A stretch of 61,089 bases of DNA, taken from the NCBI GenBank assembly GCA_017457305.1, contig JAFTHP010000029.1, positions 1 through 61,089 of the forward strand, written 5' to 3'. The notes beneath the pieces were generated by a model. It was not told where the DNA came from and searched no databases. It worked only from the letters and a program-made list of their open reading frames with translations. The position numbers and the translations under genes are program-made. The DNA is from Clostridia bacterium. GTDB taxonomy: Bacteria > Bacillota > Clostridia > Christensenellales > CAG-314. Position 1 is the first letter of the stretch; the number at the start of each line of letters is the position of its first letter. Below, in pieces: positions 23,878 to 34,131 of the stretch.

Positions 23878-24180
23878 ATTATCAACAGAGAATAGTTAAC
23901 TCGCCTAACCACTGGCTCCGAAGGTTCTCAAGGTTGTCAATTAGCTTATAACTCAATAAGTTTGGTTTTTTGGTAAACTCGGAATTGCTTGAACAAAGGC
24001 GAGAAAATACTATTTTGTGCTGACAAAGTAGTGTTGTCTTTTGTGCGGTTTCGAGGTTTTTTATTTTTACCAACAGCCCCACGACACTTACTCTAAGTTT
24101 TGATTGTTACTGTTTGATTGCCCCTGGCGACGGTTAAATGGTTCAATATATACATGAAAATTTTTTATGGAGGAATAACA
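23878..24180 (+). promoter_or_regulatory. Long untranslated leader of the oligopeptide-type ABC operon
   Basis: About 300 nt between the promoter and ATG 24181, ending with a strong GGAGG site at 24171-24175. It is not AT-only sequence and shows conserved-looking blocks such as CTGGCTCCGAAGGTTCTCAA near 23924-23943, but I recognise no T-box or other riboswitch class. The first ABC operon has a leader of similar length. Confidence 0.35.
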
Positions 24181-27100
24181 ATGAAAAAGACAAAGACATT
24201 AGTTATGATACTTCTCTCTTTGCTCTTGGTTGCTTCTTTGTTCGTTGTTGCTGCTTGTGAAAACAAGTGTAAAGACGGTCACACAGACGATAACCACGAC
24301 GGAGTTTGCGATATTTGCGAAGAGGAAGGTCTAGCAGTAAACCATGACTGGTCAACAGGTACTTGTTCTTGTGGAGCAAAATGCCCTCACGAAGTTAAGA
24401 ACGCAGAATGTGTTTGTACAGTTTGTGGTGCAACAGCTCACACATGGACTTATGATGCAGAAACAACACTAGGAACATGTTCTGGTTGTGGTTTAGCATG
24501 TGAAGGACACAAGTGGAATGAAGACAGCGTTTGCACAATTTGTGAATATGCTTGTCCTCACACATGGGATGCAGCAGAAGAAGCTTGCACAACATGTGGT
24601 GTACCTTGCGAACACGAATACAGCGAAACAGGCCTTTGCGCTATTTGTAACAATCAATGTGAACACGCTTACTGGACACTTGGTATTTGTGATAAGTGCG
24701 AAATGGCATGTGCTCACGAAGAATTTTCTTACGGTATTTGTGCAGCATGCGGAACAAGCATGGGACAATCCAGCAAGGCAGAATGCACACACACATACGT
24801 AAAAGGTTTGTGCTCCAACTGCGGTTCTCAAGACCCAGCAGTAGCTGCTGAAAGCAAAACATACAACCTTTCTTCTTCTTCCCTTCCAACAATGTGGAAC
24901 AGCTTGGACTACCAATCTAACGATGCTACAACAGTTACAGGCTACACAGAAGATGGTTTCTACTCATTTGACTACAACGCAGACAAGACAGGTTACAAGA
25001 TGGTTCCAGCTATGGCACTTGATTTCCCTGTAGAAATGCCAATTACAGATGAACTTGCTGCTAAATGGGGATTTGAAAAGGACGAAAACGGCAACTATCC
25101 ACAACATCACATTTGGACAATTGAACTTCGTCACGACCTCAAGTACGATAACGGCGACGTTATCAACGCTTACAGCTATATTGAAACAGCTAAACGTTTG
25201 TTGGATCCAAAAGCTGCTAACTACCGTGCAGACAGCCTATACAGCGGCAACATGGTTATCCACAATGCAGAAAACTACGTAAAAGCTGGTTCTGTAGTTC
25301 CAGAAGCTGCAACTAAGTTCTACACAGAATGGGCAGTTGCTTCCACAGAACACGCTAACGACATCCGTTTCAGCGTTGAAAATTCATTTGTTGGTAATTA
25401 CATCCTTTCTCTATATTCTCAAGCTGTAATTGATCGTAACGGTGGTTTCAACAACGTTTACACAATTCTTTTCGGCGGAAATAAAGCAGATTTCGATGCT
25501 TTGACAGAAAAGACATGGGCAGAAATTTCTGCATCTGAAGAACTTAAGAAATCTTGGGATGCTGTTATTGCTACATGGCAAACAGAACCAGATGAAGAAC
25601 TTCACTTCTTCGTTCAAGATTACACATATCCAGAAATTTCTTGGGATACAGTAGGTTTGTATGCAATTGACGATTACACATTGGCATTTGTTCTTGACAA
25701 ACCACTTGAAGGTTTCTACCTACATTACTCCATCGGTCTTCCACTTGTTCACGTTCCTACATACGACAAGTGCGCTAGCACAGAAGGTGGTATTTACACA
25801 AACAGCTATGGTACATCCGTTGGCACATACATCGGTTATGGTCCATACAAACTTGTAACACACGTTGCAGACAGTATCCTTGTATTTGAAAAGAACAATT
25901 ACTGGTACGGTCACAGCGAAGAAAACGAATTTGACGACACACTTTACGAAGCTACAGGCATTGTTATCAAGCAAGTAGTGGACGAAGCTACACGTCTTCA
26001 AATGTTCCTAAAGGGCGAACTTGATAGTTATGGACTACAAGAAGCAGACATGAAGGATTACCAATCCAGTAAGTACACTTACTACACAGAAGGTGACTCC
26101 ACATGGTTCGTTGCTTTGAACCCAGATTTTGATGGTCTCAAAGAATTCCAAGAAAGCAAAAATACAACTCCAGTTAACAAAGGTTACGAAGTTAACAAGA
26201 CAGTTCTTACAATCAAGGAATTCCGTCAAGCATTGAGCTTCTCACTAAACCGTGCTGAATACCAACTTACACTTGACCCAGTTGGTTCCGTAGGTAAGGC
26301 TCTATACTCCGGTATGATCATTTCTGACCCAGAAAACGGTGTAACATACCGTTCTACAGAACAAGCTAAGGACACAATCCTTGCTTTCTGGGGATTGACA
26401 AACGACGTTTGTACAGATGAATGCGAAGCTGGTTGTAAAGATCACCCATTTGCAACAAAAGATCTTGCTATCGAATCTATTACAGGTTACGACCCAGTTG
26501 GTGCAAAGGAACTATTTAATCAAGCTTACGAACTTGCTGTTGAAAAAGAACTTATTTCTGCAGATGCTATTGCAAGTGGTAAATGGGAAGTTCAAATCAT
26601 GATTGGACAACCAGGTACAGGTTCCTCCACATACTACAGCAAGGGTTACGAATACCTTGCAAAGATTTGGACAGAAGCAGTTAAGGAAACTAAGTTTGAC
26701 GGTCACTTGACATTCAAACAATCTGAACCTTTGGGATCTTCCAACTTCTCCGATTCCCTCAAGAACAACCAAATCGACCTATTGTTCGGTGTTGGTTGGA
26801 CAGGTTCTGCTCTTGACCCATACTCACTCATCGAAGCATACGTAGCTCCAAGTTACCAATATGACCCAGGTTGGGATACATCCGCTACAGATATGATCGT
26901 TGAACTTCCATTGACAGCTGAAGGCTTATACGATGAAGCAAACGGAACAATCGTAAGACTTTCTGGTTCCGTATACGATTGGCACAAGACATTGTTCGGC
27001 GATGTTATGTCAATGACAGTTGTTAACGCTGATGGTCAACCACTTGATAAGGACGGCAACGTTGTAGATCCAGAAAACAAGGATCAAGTTCCTCATACAG

Positions 27101-27378
27101 TAAAAATTGCAGCTGGTACAAGCGCAAACGCTACAATGAGACTTATCATCTTGGCTAAGATCGAACAAGCTGTTTTGGAACAATACGACATGATTCCAGT
27201 TGGTCTTGACGCTAGTGCATCCATGAAGTGCCACAGACTTCAATTCGAAACAGAAGAATACGTTTTCGGTGTTGGCCGTGGTGGACTCAAGTACCTCGAC
27301 TTCACAATGACAGACGCTGAATGGGCTGCAGCAGTTGCAGAAGCTGGTGGACAATGGAACTACAAGGTAAGCGAATAG
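24181..27378 (+). CDS. Oligopeptide-type solute-binding lipoprotein with a Cys/His-rich N-terminal domain
   Basis: 1065 residues from ATG 24181 (GGAGGAATAACA upstream). Signal peptide with lipobox VAAC at about Cys25. Residues ~30-215 carry about ten CxxC knuckles with regularly placed His, in units like CEHEYSETGLCAICNNQCEH, which look like extracellular metal-binding or disulfide repeats. Residues ~240-1060 form a family 5 (DppA/OppA/NikA) binding domain, itself longer than the usual ~520 residues. Canonical family 5 proteins lack the Cys-rich region. A related repeat domain occurs on the lipoprotein at 52614-53534. The permeases and ATPases follow in one operon. Ligand: probably peptides; metal or metallopeptide is possible. 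Confidence 0.88.
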   Translation: MKKTKTLVMILLSLLLVASLFVVAACENKCKDGHTDDNHDGVCDICEEEGLAVNHDWSTGTCSCGAKCPHEVKNAECVCTVCGATAHTWTYDAETTLGTCSGCGLACEGHKWNEDSVCTICEYACPHTWDAAEEACTTCGVPCEHEYSETGLCAICNNQCEHAYWTLGICDKCEMACAHEEFSYGICAACGTSMGQSSKAECTHTYVKGLCSNCGSQDPAVAAESKTYNLSSSSLPTMWNSLDYQSNDATTVTGYTEDGFYSFDYNADKTGYKMVPAMALDFPVEMPITDELAAKWGFEKDENGNYPQHHIWTIELRHDLKYDNGDVINAYSYIETAKRLLDPKAANYRADSLYSGNMVIHNAENYVKAGSVVPEAATKFYTEWAVASTEHANDIRFSVENSFVGNYILSLYSQAVIDRNGGFNNVYTILFGGNKADFDALTEKTWAEISASEELKKSWDAVIATWQTEPDEELHFFVQDYTYPEISWDTVGLYAIDDYTLAFVLDKPLEGFYLHYSIGLPLVHVPTYDKCASTEGGIYTNSYGTSVGTYIGYGPYKLVTHVADSILVFEKNNYWYGHSEENEFDDTLYEATGIVIKQVVDEATRLQMFLKGELDSYGLQEADMKDYQSSKYTYYTEGDSTWFVALNPDFDGLKEFQESKNTTPVNKGYEVNKTVLTIKEFRQALSFSLNRAEYQLTLDPVGSVGKALYSGMIISDPENGVTYRSTEQAKDTILAFWGLTNDVCTDECEAGCKDHPFATKDLAIESITGYDPVGAKELFNQAYELAVEKELISADAIASGKWEVQIMIGQPGTGSSTYYSKGYEYLAKIWTEAVKETKFDGHLTFKQSEPLGSSNFSDSLKNNQIDLLFGVGWTGSALDPYSLIEAYVAPSYQYDPGWDTSATDMIVELPLTAEGLYDEANGTIVRLSGSVYDWHKTLFGDVMSMTVVNADGQPLDKDGNVVDPENKDQVPHTVKIAAGTSANATMRLIILAKIEQAVLEQYDMIPVGLDASASMKCHRLQFETEEYVFGVGRGGLKYLDFTMTDAEWAAAVAEAGGQWNYKVSE

Positions 27379-27443
27379 TCTTACTATAAGTTTCCTTTTG
27401 AAAACAGTTGATTTCTGAATTAACAATTCAATAAGAATATTGA

Positions 27444-27471
27444 TTAGAGGGGCAGAACCTTGCCCCTCTAA
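27444..27471 (+). promoter_or_regulatory. Intercistronic hairpin after the binding-protein gene
   Basis: Perfect 11 bp stem TTAGAGGGGCA / TGCCCCTCTAA with loop GAACCT, no T-run. Likely a 3' stabilising or partial-termination hairpin that separates binding-protein levels from the rest of the operon. A second small hairpin, CGTCGA...TCGACG, lies near 27490-27510. Confidence 0.65.
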
Positions 27472-27596
27472 CAGTATCTTTACAAGCATACGTCGATTTT
27501 TACTGTCGACGTTACTCTTGTGTTTAGGACAGTAATATTTTCCCTAGGAAAATTCATTTTTCTAAGGAAAGTATTATACAGAGGAGTGTGAATATT

Positions 27597-28877
27597 ATGT
27601 ATATGCTAAAATACACAATCAAGCGTATATTGTTGATGCTAATGGTATTTTTGGTTATCACAACAATGTACTTTGTTTTGATCAAGTTGTTGCCATCCGC
27701 ACCAGCTACTATGTTCGGTAAGGACATGGAATTGATCGAGGCACGTCGTGAATTGCTTGGTTACAACGAACCTATCTTAAAACAATATAAATACTATTGG
27801 TTTGGTAGAACTAGTTACACCTTTTACGAGTTAGACGAGAATGGCGAAAAAGTCATCAAAAAGGATGAAAACAACAAAACGGTGTATGAACAAGTTCCTA
27901 GAACAGACAAAGATGGAAACATCATGTACTATGTCGATAGTGACGGCAACAAGCTTAATATCAAAAATGAAGTAACTACCGATCCATTGGAATACATCAT
28001 TCTAACTAAAGATAAGGTTGATCCCGAAACTGGCAGAAAGGTTCCTGTTTATGTGACAAAAACAGTATATGACAAGAGCAAAATTCCTGCTGGAAGAGAA
28101 TACGTAAAGGAAAACGTTGGTGGTATTATTCGTGGATACTTCGGTATAAGCGAAGCGATGTATATTGGTACTGACGTTTGGGATATTTTTATGAGTAAAA
28201 TCCCCTTTACAATGGCAGTTAACCTTTATTCTATCTTCATTTCTATTCCTGTAGGGCTCACATTAGGTGTCATTGCAGCTTTAAAAAAGAACAAGCTTAC
28301 CGACCACATCATCTCTACCGGAGTAATGGTGTTTGTATCCGTTCCATCCTTTATTTACGCTTTCTTGGTACTGTACCTACTGTACTTCAAGCTGGGCTGG
28401 GTAGAGGCGACAATGGACGCCACACAGGGTGCATGGAGTTGGAGAGGATTTACAACAATGATTCCTGCTATTTTGTCCATGTCATTTGGTAGTATTGCCG
28501 GCTTTGCAAGATACACCCGTGCCGAACTGTCCGAAGTGCTCACTAACGAGTTTATGCTTCTTGCTCGCACCAAGGGCTTGACCAAGGCACAAGCTACACT
28601 TCGCCACGCAATGCGCAACGCAGGTGTAGTAATTTTCCCAATGATTATGGGTGAATTTATTGGTATTTTGAGTGGCTCACTTATCATCGAGCAAATGTTT
28701 GGTATTCCTGGTGTTGGTAAGTTGTACATCAACTCCGTACAAGCGCAACCTGCACCCGACTACAACATCTTTATGCTACTTGGTACTTTCTACACATTTA
28801 TTGGGCTTGCTGCTGGTATCGTTTCCGATATCTCCTACGGCATCATCGACCCAAGAATTAGAATGGGGGCTAGATAA
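27597..28877 (+). CDS. Oligopeptide-type ABC permease, DppB/OppB-like, with extracytoplasmic insertion
   Basis: 426 residues from ATG 27597, chosen because GAGGAG (27581-27586) is about 10 nt upstream and too close to the GTG at 27588. Membrane helix 1 at about residues 8-32 precedes the usual ELLGYNEPILKQYKYYW segment. About 110 residues are then inserted, including DxDG-type turns (TDKDGNIMYYVDSDGNK), before GGIIRGYFGIS, where the canonical ~310-residue protein resumes with five helices and the EAA-like coupling motif (LLARTKGLTKAQATLRHAMR). By topology the insertion is outside the cell, next to the binding protein. Confidence 0.92.
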   Translation: MYMLKYTIKRILLMLMVFLVITTMYFVLIKLLPSAPATMFGKDMELIEARRELLGYNEPILKQYKYYWFGRTSYTFYELDENGEKVIKKDENNKTVYEQVPRTDKDGNIMYYVDSDGNKLNIKNEVTTDPLEYIILTKDKVDPETGRKVPVYVTKTVYDKSKIPAGREYVKENVGGIIRGYFGISEAMYIGTDVWDIFMSKIPFTMAVNLYSIFISIPVGLTLGVIAALKKNKLTDHIISTGVMVFVSVPSFIYAFLVLYLLYFKLGWVEATMDATQGAWSWRGFTTMIPAILSMSFGSIAGFARYTRAELSEVLTNEFMLLARTKGLTKAQATLRHAMRNAGVVIFPMIMGEFIGILSGSLIIEQMFGIPGVGKLYINSVQAQPAPDYNIFMLLGTFYTFIGLAAGIVSDISYGIIDPRIRMGAR

Positions 28878-28879
28878 TT

Positions 28880-30559
28880 ATGGATAATAGACAATTTGAT
28901 AAATATAATTCCATCCCCGCTTCTAAATTTGCCTTTGCATCAGGGGTGGACACATCTCACGACCAAAAGCTAGATACTAAACCAGTTGGCTACTTTAAGG
29001 ATGCGATGAGACGTTTCTCCCGTAACAAGGCTTCCGTAGTAGCAGCATACATTATTTTGTTCCTTGTAATTTTTGCACTTGTTGGTCCATATCTAACTTC
29101 CGCTACATATCAAAATGCACAAGTTACCGATACTGGCCTAATGCGTTACAAGTTCCTTCCACCAAAGCTGTTCAATGCAGGCCTTGGTTTTTGGGATGGA
29201 ACTCAAGTAAAGGAAATGAACCAAGCTAACTACTATCGTTATCTTGCTATAGAACAGGAAACCGGTCACAAAGTTATTATTGGTGAGCCAAAGATTATTG
29301 TTGATAACATGGGCAATACCATGTACAAGATTAGACTTGATCAATATACTGCAGTAGATAACTACACAATTACAGTATCTTTAGAACAATATCAAACAAT
29401 CATGGATTACCAAGACGAACATGGTGTTCAAATTATTCTACCCACTGTAAATAGAAGTAAGTTTAACACGCAAGACCCATATTGTGCTTCAACAGACATT
29501 AGTATTTGGTACGCATGCGATAGCTTCAAGGGTATTCCAACATTCGCAAAGGATGATCAAGGAAATGAAATTCTTGATGAAAATGGCAACAAAGTTTTCA
29601 TCCCAGCTTATCAAACAATTGGTAATGACTTTTATGTAAGCGAACAAAGATTGCCTAACGACCCAGGTAGAGCTGTGATGGAACGTTATGCACATATCGA
29701 AGACGAACAAGAACGCATGGCCGCTATCGAATCTGATCCCGAATGGGCAACACGTTGGCGTTATGCAACAACAACAGGTAACTCCTTAACAGGTTTCAGC
29801 TACGTTTTGAGAGTTAGCCAATACGAATACTTCCAATATTTGTACGATTTTGAACCACGTTTTGTATTTGGTACAAACGCACAAGGTTACGATATCTTCT
29901 CTCGTTTGGCAAAAGGTGCTAGATTCTCCTTCATCTTTGCTATCGCAATTGCCGCAATCAACCTAACAATTGGTGCTATCTACGGTGCTATTGCTGGTTA
30001 CTACGGTGGTGTAGCCGACCTTGTTATGGAACGTATCACAGATATCTTGGGTGGTATTCCCACAACAGTAACAACCATTTTGTTCAACCTGCACTTAGCA
30101 AAGCACGTTGGTGTTTTGGGTGCGTTGATATTTGCCTTTATCTTGACAGGTTGGATTGGTATGGCAAGTAGCGTTCGTAGACAATTCTACCGCTTCAAGA
30201 ACCAAGAATACGTTCTTGCTGCTCGCACATTGGGCGCAAAGGACTGGCGTATCATTTGGAAACACATCTTCCCCAACTCTTTGGGAACGTTGGTTACCGG
30301 TAGCGTTCTTGTTATCCCCGGCGTAATCATGAGTGAAACTTCACTAACATACTTGGGAATTATCAACCTTGACAGCCCAACAATGTCCTCTATTGGTTCA
30401 ATGTTGTCTGCCGGTCAAGAAGGTGGTGCAATGACACACGCACCTCACGTAATCTTCTTCCCAGCATTGTTCATTGCTTTGCTAATGATTTGCTTCAACT
30501 TGTTCGGTAACGGACTACGTGATGCCTTTAACCCATCACTTCGTGGAACGGAGGAATAA
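28880..30559 (+). CDS. Oligopeptide-type ABC permease, DppC/OppC-like, with large extracytoplasmic insertion
   Basis: 559 residues, starting 2 nt after the DppB-like gene. The N terminus and helix 1 (about residues 45-75) are followed by an insertion of roughly 230 residues before FGTNAQGYDIFSRLAKGARFS, where the ~300-residue canonical core begins. The core has YGAIAGYYGGVAD and the coupling motif VLAARTLGAKDWRIIWKHI. The insertion contains ENGNK and DQGNE-type turns similar in style to the one in DppB. By topology it faces outward and may dock the enlarged binding protein (inference). Confidence 0.92.
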   Translation: MDNRQFDKYNSIPASKFAFASGVDTSHDQKLDTKPVGYFKDAMRRFSRNKASVVAAYIILFLVIFALVGPYLTSATYQNAQVTDTGLMRYKFLPPKLFNAGLGFWDGTQVKEMNQANYYRYLAIEQETGHKVIIGEPKIIVDNMGNTMYKIRLDQYTAVDNYTITVSLEQYQTIMDYQDEHGVQIILPTVNRSKFNTQDPYCASTDISIWYACDSFKGIPTFAKDDQGNEILDENGNKVFIPAYQTIGNDFYVSEQRLPNDPGRAVMERYAHIEDEQERMAAIESDPEWATRWRYATTTGNSLTGFSYVLRVSQYEYFQYLYDFEPRFVFGTNAQGYDIFSRLAKGARFSFIFAIAIAAINLTIGAIYGAIAGYYGGVADLVMERITDILGGIPTTVTTILFNLHLAKHVGVLGALIFAFILTGWIGMASSVRRQFYRFKNQEYVLAARTLGAKDWRIIWKHIFPNSLGTLVTGSVLVIPGVIMSETSLTYLGIINLDSPTMSSIGSMLSAGQEGGAMTHAPHVIFFPALFIALLMICFNLFGNGLRDAFNPSLRGTEE

Positions 30560-30561
30560 TT

Positions 30562-32721
30562 ATGGAAAAGAAATTACAAGTTAAGGACTTGGCCATTTCC
30601 TTCCGTACTCAAGGGGGAAAGGTTCAAGCAGTTAGACACATCGATTTTGATTTGTACAAGGGCGAAACCCTTGCAATCGTAGGCGAGTCTGGTAGCGGAA
30701 AATCCGTTACCAACCGCGCTATCATTGGTATCTTGGCAGGAAACTCCATTGTAGAAAGTGGCGAAATCATCTACGACGGACAAGACTTGCTCAAGATTGC
30801 CGAAGAAGACTTCCACAAAATCCGTGGCGACAAAATTGCCATGATTTTCCAGGACCCAATGTCCAGCCTTAACCCTATTATGAGGGTTGGTAAACAACTT
30901 ACCGAAGCTATGCTCCTAAAGAGCAAGGCTTCCCGCAGAAACGCAAGACGCAACTTCAACGCCAAGTTGGAACTTTTGAATGCTCACATGGACCAAGTTT
31001 TTGGTTCTGCTGAACAAAGAGCCGCCAACAAAGCTAAGTGCAAGTTGTTTGACGAATTCTGCATTAACAGCACCAAGCTAGAAAGTGCCTACAACGAAAT
31101 TCATCGCACAGCAGTAGAGCTCAAGTTGGATATCGAAAACGTTCTTTTCCTTCTCTCCAAAAAGCAACCTATTGACGAACGCAAGCAACTACGTCACGTT
31201 ATCAAGTTGATGCCAAAAACAGTGCATCCCGATATCGTAGTTATGGATGATCAACTAAAGGCCGACCTAGCTAAGTTGCAACAAGCACTAAACAGCCTTG
31301 GCTTGTTTGGCAAGGTAGCTGCTCTTCCCGAAGGTTGTGTAGAAATCCTACAAAGATTTGTACAAATCTTGGATAAGGCAATCAACCGTCCAAAGCCAAA
31401 CTACTTCACACTTGGCTACTACATGCTCAAAAACCCAACAGCCAACGTTGACGATATGCCAATTGAAGAACTAACCGCCATGACACGCAAGTTCTTGGAC
31501 GAAGACTTCATGTTGGAATTTATCCAAATGGGCAGCAAGGCTATCCAACACAGCCACGATGTGTCTATCGCTCGCAAACGCGCTTTGCTTGCTAAAACTG
31601 AAGAAGCTTTGGAATTCTTCCGTGCAGATAACCTCAACAAGAAGGCAGCTATTGCTTACGCAAAACAATTGTGCGCGCAAGTTAAGTTTGCTATCGATCG
31701 CCTAAACGTTGTAAAGAGTGGTGCACAATATACCTTTGAAAGTGGTCTTATGGACGCTATCAAAAAGTACTTTGGCGGCATCAAGAACAACCCCAAGGAA
31801 CAAGCTCGCTTCGAAAGACAAACAGCTAAACGCAACAAGCTTATCGCTCGCGGTAAGACTCCCGATTGGAAGGTTGTTCCAGCATCCATCGTTGATTTGG
31901 ACGTTGCCCGCAAGAATATTCGTTCCGTAATCCACAATTTGCGTCACGACTACGCAAGCGAAATTGAACTAAACGATTCCTTCAATAGCGAAGCTAAGGT
32001 TGTTGAACTAATCGACTACCTCAAGGAACAAGCATCCGCCGTTGTTTACAGGGTTACACCTAAGATGGCAAAAGCTAGAGCTTTGAAGTTGTTGGAAGAA
32101 GTTGGTATTCCTGACCCAGCAATTAGATACAGACAATATCCATTTGAATTTTCCGGTGGTATGCGTCAACGTATCGTTATTGCTATTGCATTGGCAGCTA
32201 ACCCAGACATCTTGATTTGTGACGAACCTACAACAGCATTGGACGTTACAATCCAAGCGCAAATCTTGGAGCTTATCAACCGCATCAAGGTTGAACGCAA
32301 CTTGTCTGTTATCTTCATCACACACGACTTGGGCGTTGTTGCTAACATGGCGGACAGAATTGCCGTTATGTACGCAGGTAAAATTGTAGAACTTGGTACA
32401 GCAGATGATATCTTCTATCGTCCTGCTCACCCATACACTTGGGCTTTGTTGTCATCCATGCCCGACCTTGATACTAAGGAAAGATTGGAAGCCATCCCTG
32501 GCACACCTCCAAACATGATCTTCCCACCAAAGGGAGATGCCTTTGCCGCACGTAACAAGTACGCATTGGAAATTGACTTCGAAGAACAACCACCAATGTT
32601 CCAAATCTCCGATACACACTTTGCTGCAACATGGTTGTTGCACCCCAATGCTCCACAGGTTGAACCACCTCGCATTGTAACAGAACGTATCGAAAGAATG
32701 TCTAATAGGGAGGTAAAGTAA
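30562..32721 (+). CDS. Oligopeptide-type ABC ATPase, OppD/DppD-like, with a ~375-residue helical insertion
   Basis: 719 residues against the usual ~330. Walker A GESGSGKS (41-48) and Q-loop [10 protein letters not shown] (~96-105) are followed at ~122 by an almost all-helical, charged insertion up to ~499. The canonical sequence then resumes at [16 protein letters not shown], with signature FSGGMRQR (~530-537), Walker [13 protein letters not shown], switch His in ITHDLGVV and the Opp C-terminal [18 protein letters not shown] region. The break falls inside the helical subdomain between Q-loop and signature. All catalytic motifs are intact, so it should still drive transport. Enlarged Opp ATPases are known from mycoplasmas (family knowledge); origin and role here are unknown. 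Confidence 0.92.
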   Translation: MEKKLQVKDLAISFRTQGGKVQAVRHIDFDLYKGETLAIVGESGSGKSVTNRAIIGILAGNSIVESGEIIYDGQDLLKIAEEDFHKIRGDKIAMIFQDPMSSLNPIMRVGKQLTEAMLLKSKASRRNARRNFNAKLELLNAHMDQVFGSAEQRAANKAKCKLFDEFCINSTKLESAYNEIHRTAVELKLDIENVLFLLSKKQPIDERKQLRHVIKLMPKTVHPDIVVMDDQLKADLAKLQQALNSLGLFGKVAALPEGCVEILQRFVQILDKAINRPKPNYFTLGYYMLKNPTANVDDMPIEELTAMTRKFLDEDFMLEFIQMGSKAIQHSHDVSIARKRALLAKTEEALEFFRADNLNKKAAIAYAKQLCAQVKFAIDRLNVVKSGAQYTFESGLMDAIKKYFGGIKNNPKEQARFERQTAKRNKLIARGKTPDWKVVPASIVDLDVARKNIRSVIHNLRHDYASEIELNDSFNSEAKVVELIDYLKEQASAVVYRVTPKMAKARALKLLEEVGIPDPAIRYRQYPFEFSGGMRQRIVIAIALAANPDILICDEPTTALDVTIQAQILELINRIKVERNLSVIFITHDLGVVANMADRIAVMYAGKIVELGTADDIFYRPAHPYTWALLSSMPDLDTKERLEAIPGTPPNMIFPPKGDAFAARNKYALEIDFEEQPPMFQISDTHFAATWLLHPNAPQVEPPRIVTERIERMSNREVK

Positions 32722-32722
32722 C

Positions 32723-33967
32723 ATGGCAGAAAAACAAGTTTTGCTAAAGGTTGAACACCTCGAACAATTTTTTAGATCAGGAACTTACGTAAACAAAGCC
32801 GTTAACGACGTAAACTTTGAAGTTTACAAGGGCGAAGTTTTTGGTTTGGTTGGCGAATCTGGTTGCGGAAAGACCACAACAGGTCGTTCCATCATCAGAC
32901 TTTACGATATCACTGGCGGTTCCGTTTACTTTGATGGTCAACGCATTTGCGCAGGTACACGTACCTACAAGCAAGCCATCAGGGACGCCAAGGCCAAGGC
33001 TAAGGCACAAATTGCAGCAATTAAAGAAAGTCAACCAGCTGATGCTGAGGCACAAATTGCAGCAATCAATGCTGAACTTGCTCAAGAAATTGCAAAGCAA
33101 AAGCAACTTATCAAGTCCGCGCAATACGACCACAAAAACTGCAACAAGGTTTTTGCACAGTATCAACAAAGCTTGGTTACCGAAAAGTACCAACCAATGC
33201 TAGATGCACTTCCCGAAGGAGCGGAAAAGGAAGCTCTCACCAAGGAATACAAGGCAGCATTGAAGCTTGCTGGCAAAGACCGCATCATGAACAAGATGCA
33301 AATGATCTTCCAAGATCCTATCGCATCCTTGAACCCTCGTATGACCGTTAGGGAAATCATTGCCGAAGGTTTGATTATCCGCGGTATCACCGACAAAAAG
33401 TACATTGACGAACAAGTTTACAAAGTATTGGACCTTGTTGGTTTGGTTCCAGAACACGCTGGCCGTTATCCTCACGAATTCTCCGGTGGACAACGTCAAC
33501 GTATCGGTATCGCAAGAGCTATCGTTCTCAACCCAGAGTTGATCATTGCCGACGAACCAATCTCCGTATTGGACGTATCCATTCAAGCGCAAGTTATCAA
33601 CCTTTTGAACGAACTCCGTCAAAGACTTGGTTTGACAATCTTGTTCATTGCACACGACTTGTCCGTAGTTAAGTACTTCTCCGACAGAATCGCAGTTATG
33701 TACTTTGGTAAGATTGTTGAGCTTACAACCAGTGACGAGTTGTTTGCGCATCCATTGCACCCATATACAAAATCCTTGTTGTCAGCAATACCTTTGCCAG
33801 ATCCTCACTTCGAGAAACAACGCAAACGTATCACTTACAATCCACTTGCTTCCCACGATTACTCTGTTCAAAAGCCATACATGCAGGAAATCACTCCTGG
33901 TCACTTCATTTACTGTAATGATGCTGAATTGGAAATGTACAGAAAGGAACTAGAAGCACAACAATAA
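32723..33967 (+). CDS. Oligopeptide-type ABC ATPase, OppF/DppF-like, with a ~100-residue insertion
   Basis: 414 residues, starting one base after the OppD-like stop. Walker [11 protein letters not shown], then a helical insertion of roughly residues 78-185. It contains a repeated AQIAAIxxE(L/S) element and sits between the first beta segment (SVYFDGQ) and the Q-loop [12 protein letters not shown]. Signature [13 protein letters not shown], Walker [13 protein letters not shown], switch His in IAHDLSVV, and the C-terminal [12 protein letters not shown] region. This insertion is at a different place from that of the OppD-like partner. The two would form the heterodimeric motor of the importer. 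Confidence 0.92.
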   Translation: MAEKQVLLKVEHLEQFFRSGTYVNKAVNDVNFEVYKGEVFGLVGESGCGKTTTGRSIIRLYDITGGSVYFDGQRICAGTRTYKQAIRDAKAKAKAQIAAIKESQPADAEAQIAAINAELAQEIAKQKQLIKSAQYDHKNCNKVFAQYQQSLVTEKYQPMLDALPEGAEKEALTKEYKAALKLAGKDRIMNKMQMIFQDPIASLNPRMTVREIIAEGLIIRGITDKKYIDEQVYKVLDLVGLVPEHAGRYPHEFSGGQRQRIGIARAIVLNPELIIADEPISVLDVSIQAQVINLLNELRQRLGLTILFIAHDLSVVKYFSDRIAVMYFGKIVELTTSDELFAHPLHPYTKSLLSAIPLPDPHFEKQRKRITYNPLASHDYSVQKPYMQEITPGHFIYCNDAELEMYRKELEAQQ

Positions 33968-33976
33968 TTACTAGCA

Positions 33977-34010
33977 ACAAGCCTTTTGTTCCGTACAAAA
34001 GGCTTGTTTC
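33977..34010 (+). terminator. Terminator of the oligopeptide-type ABC operon
   Basis: Perfect stem ACAAGCCTTTTGT / ACAAAAGGCTTGT (33977-33989, 33995-34007) with loop TCCGT and a short T-tract. Confidence 0.8.
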
Positions 34011-34131
34011 AAACTACAAAACCTATGCTTGCTTGACGTAGTGGCACAGCAGTAGTTCAACAGGTTGGTCCGTTGCGTTACTTGCTCCATTGACCACTTG
34101 ACTGTTCAAGCATTGCACAAAGAGAGAATTT

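Noticed and set aside
23878..24180. T-box or other known riboswitch in the leader
   Set aside because: No AGGGTGGNACCGCG-type T-box sequence and no aptamer I can recognise; left as an unassigned leader.
30562..32721. OppD-like gene as two genes or a frameshifted fusion
   Set aside because: One continuous frame; no internal stop or start with a ribosome binding site, and canonical sequence resumes in the same helix after the insertion.
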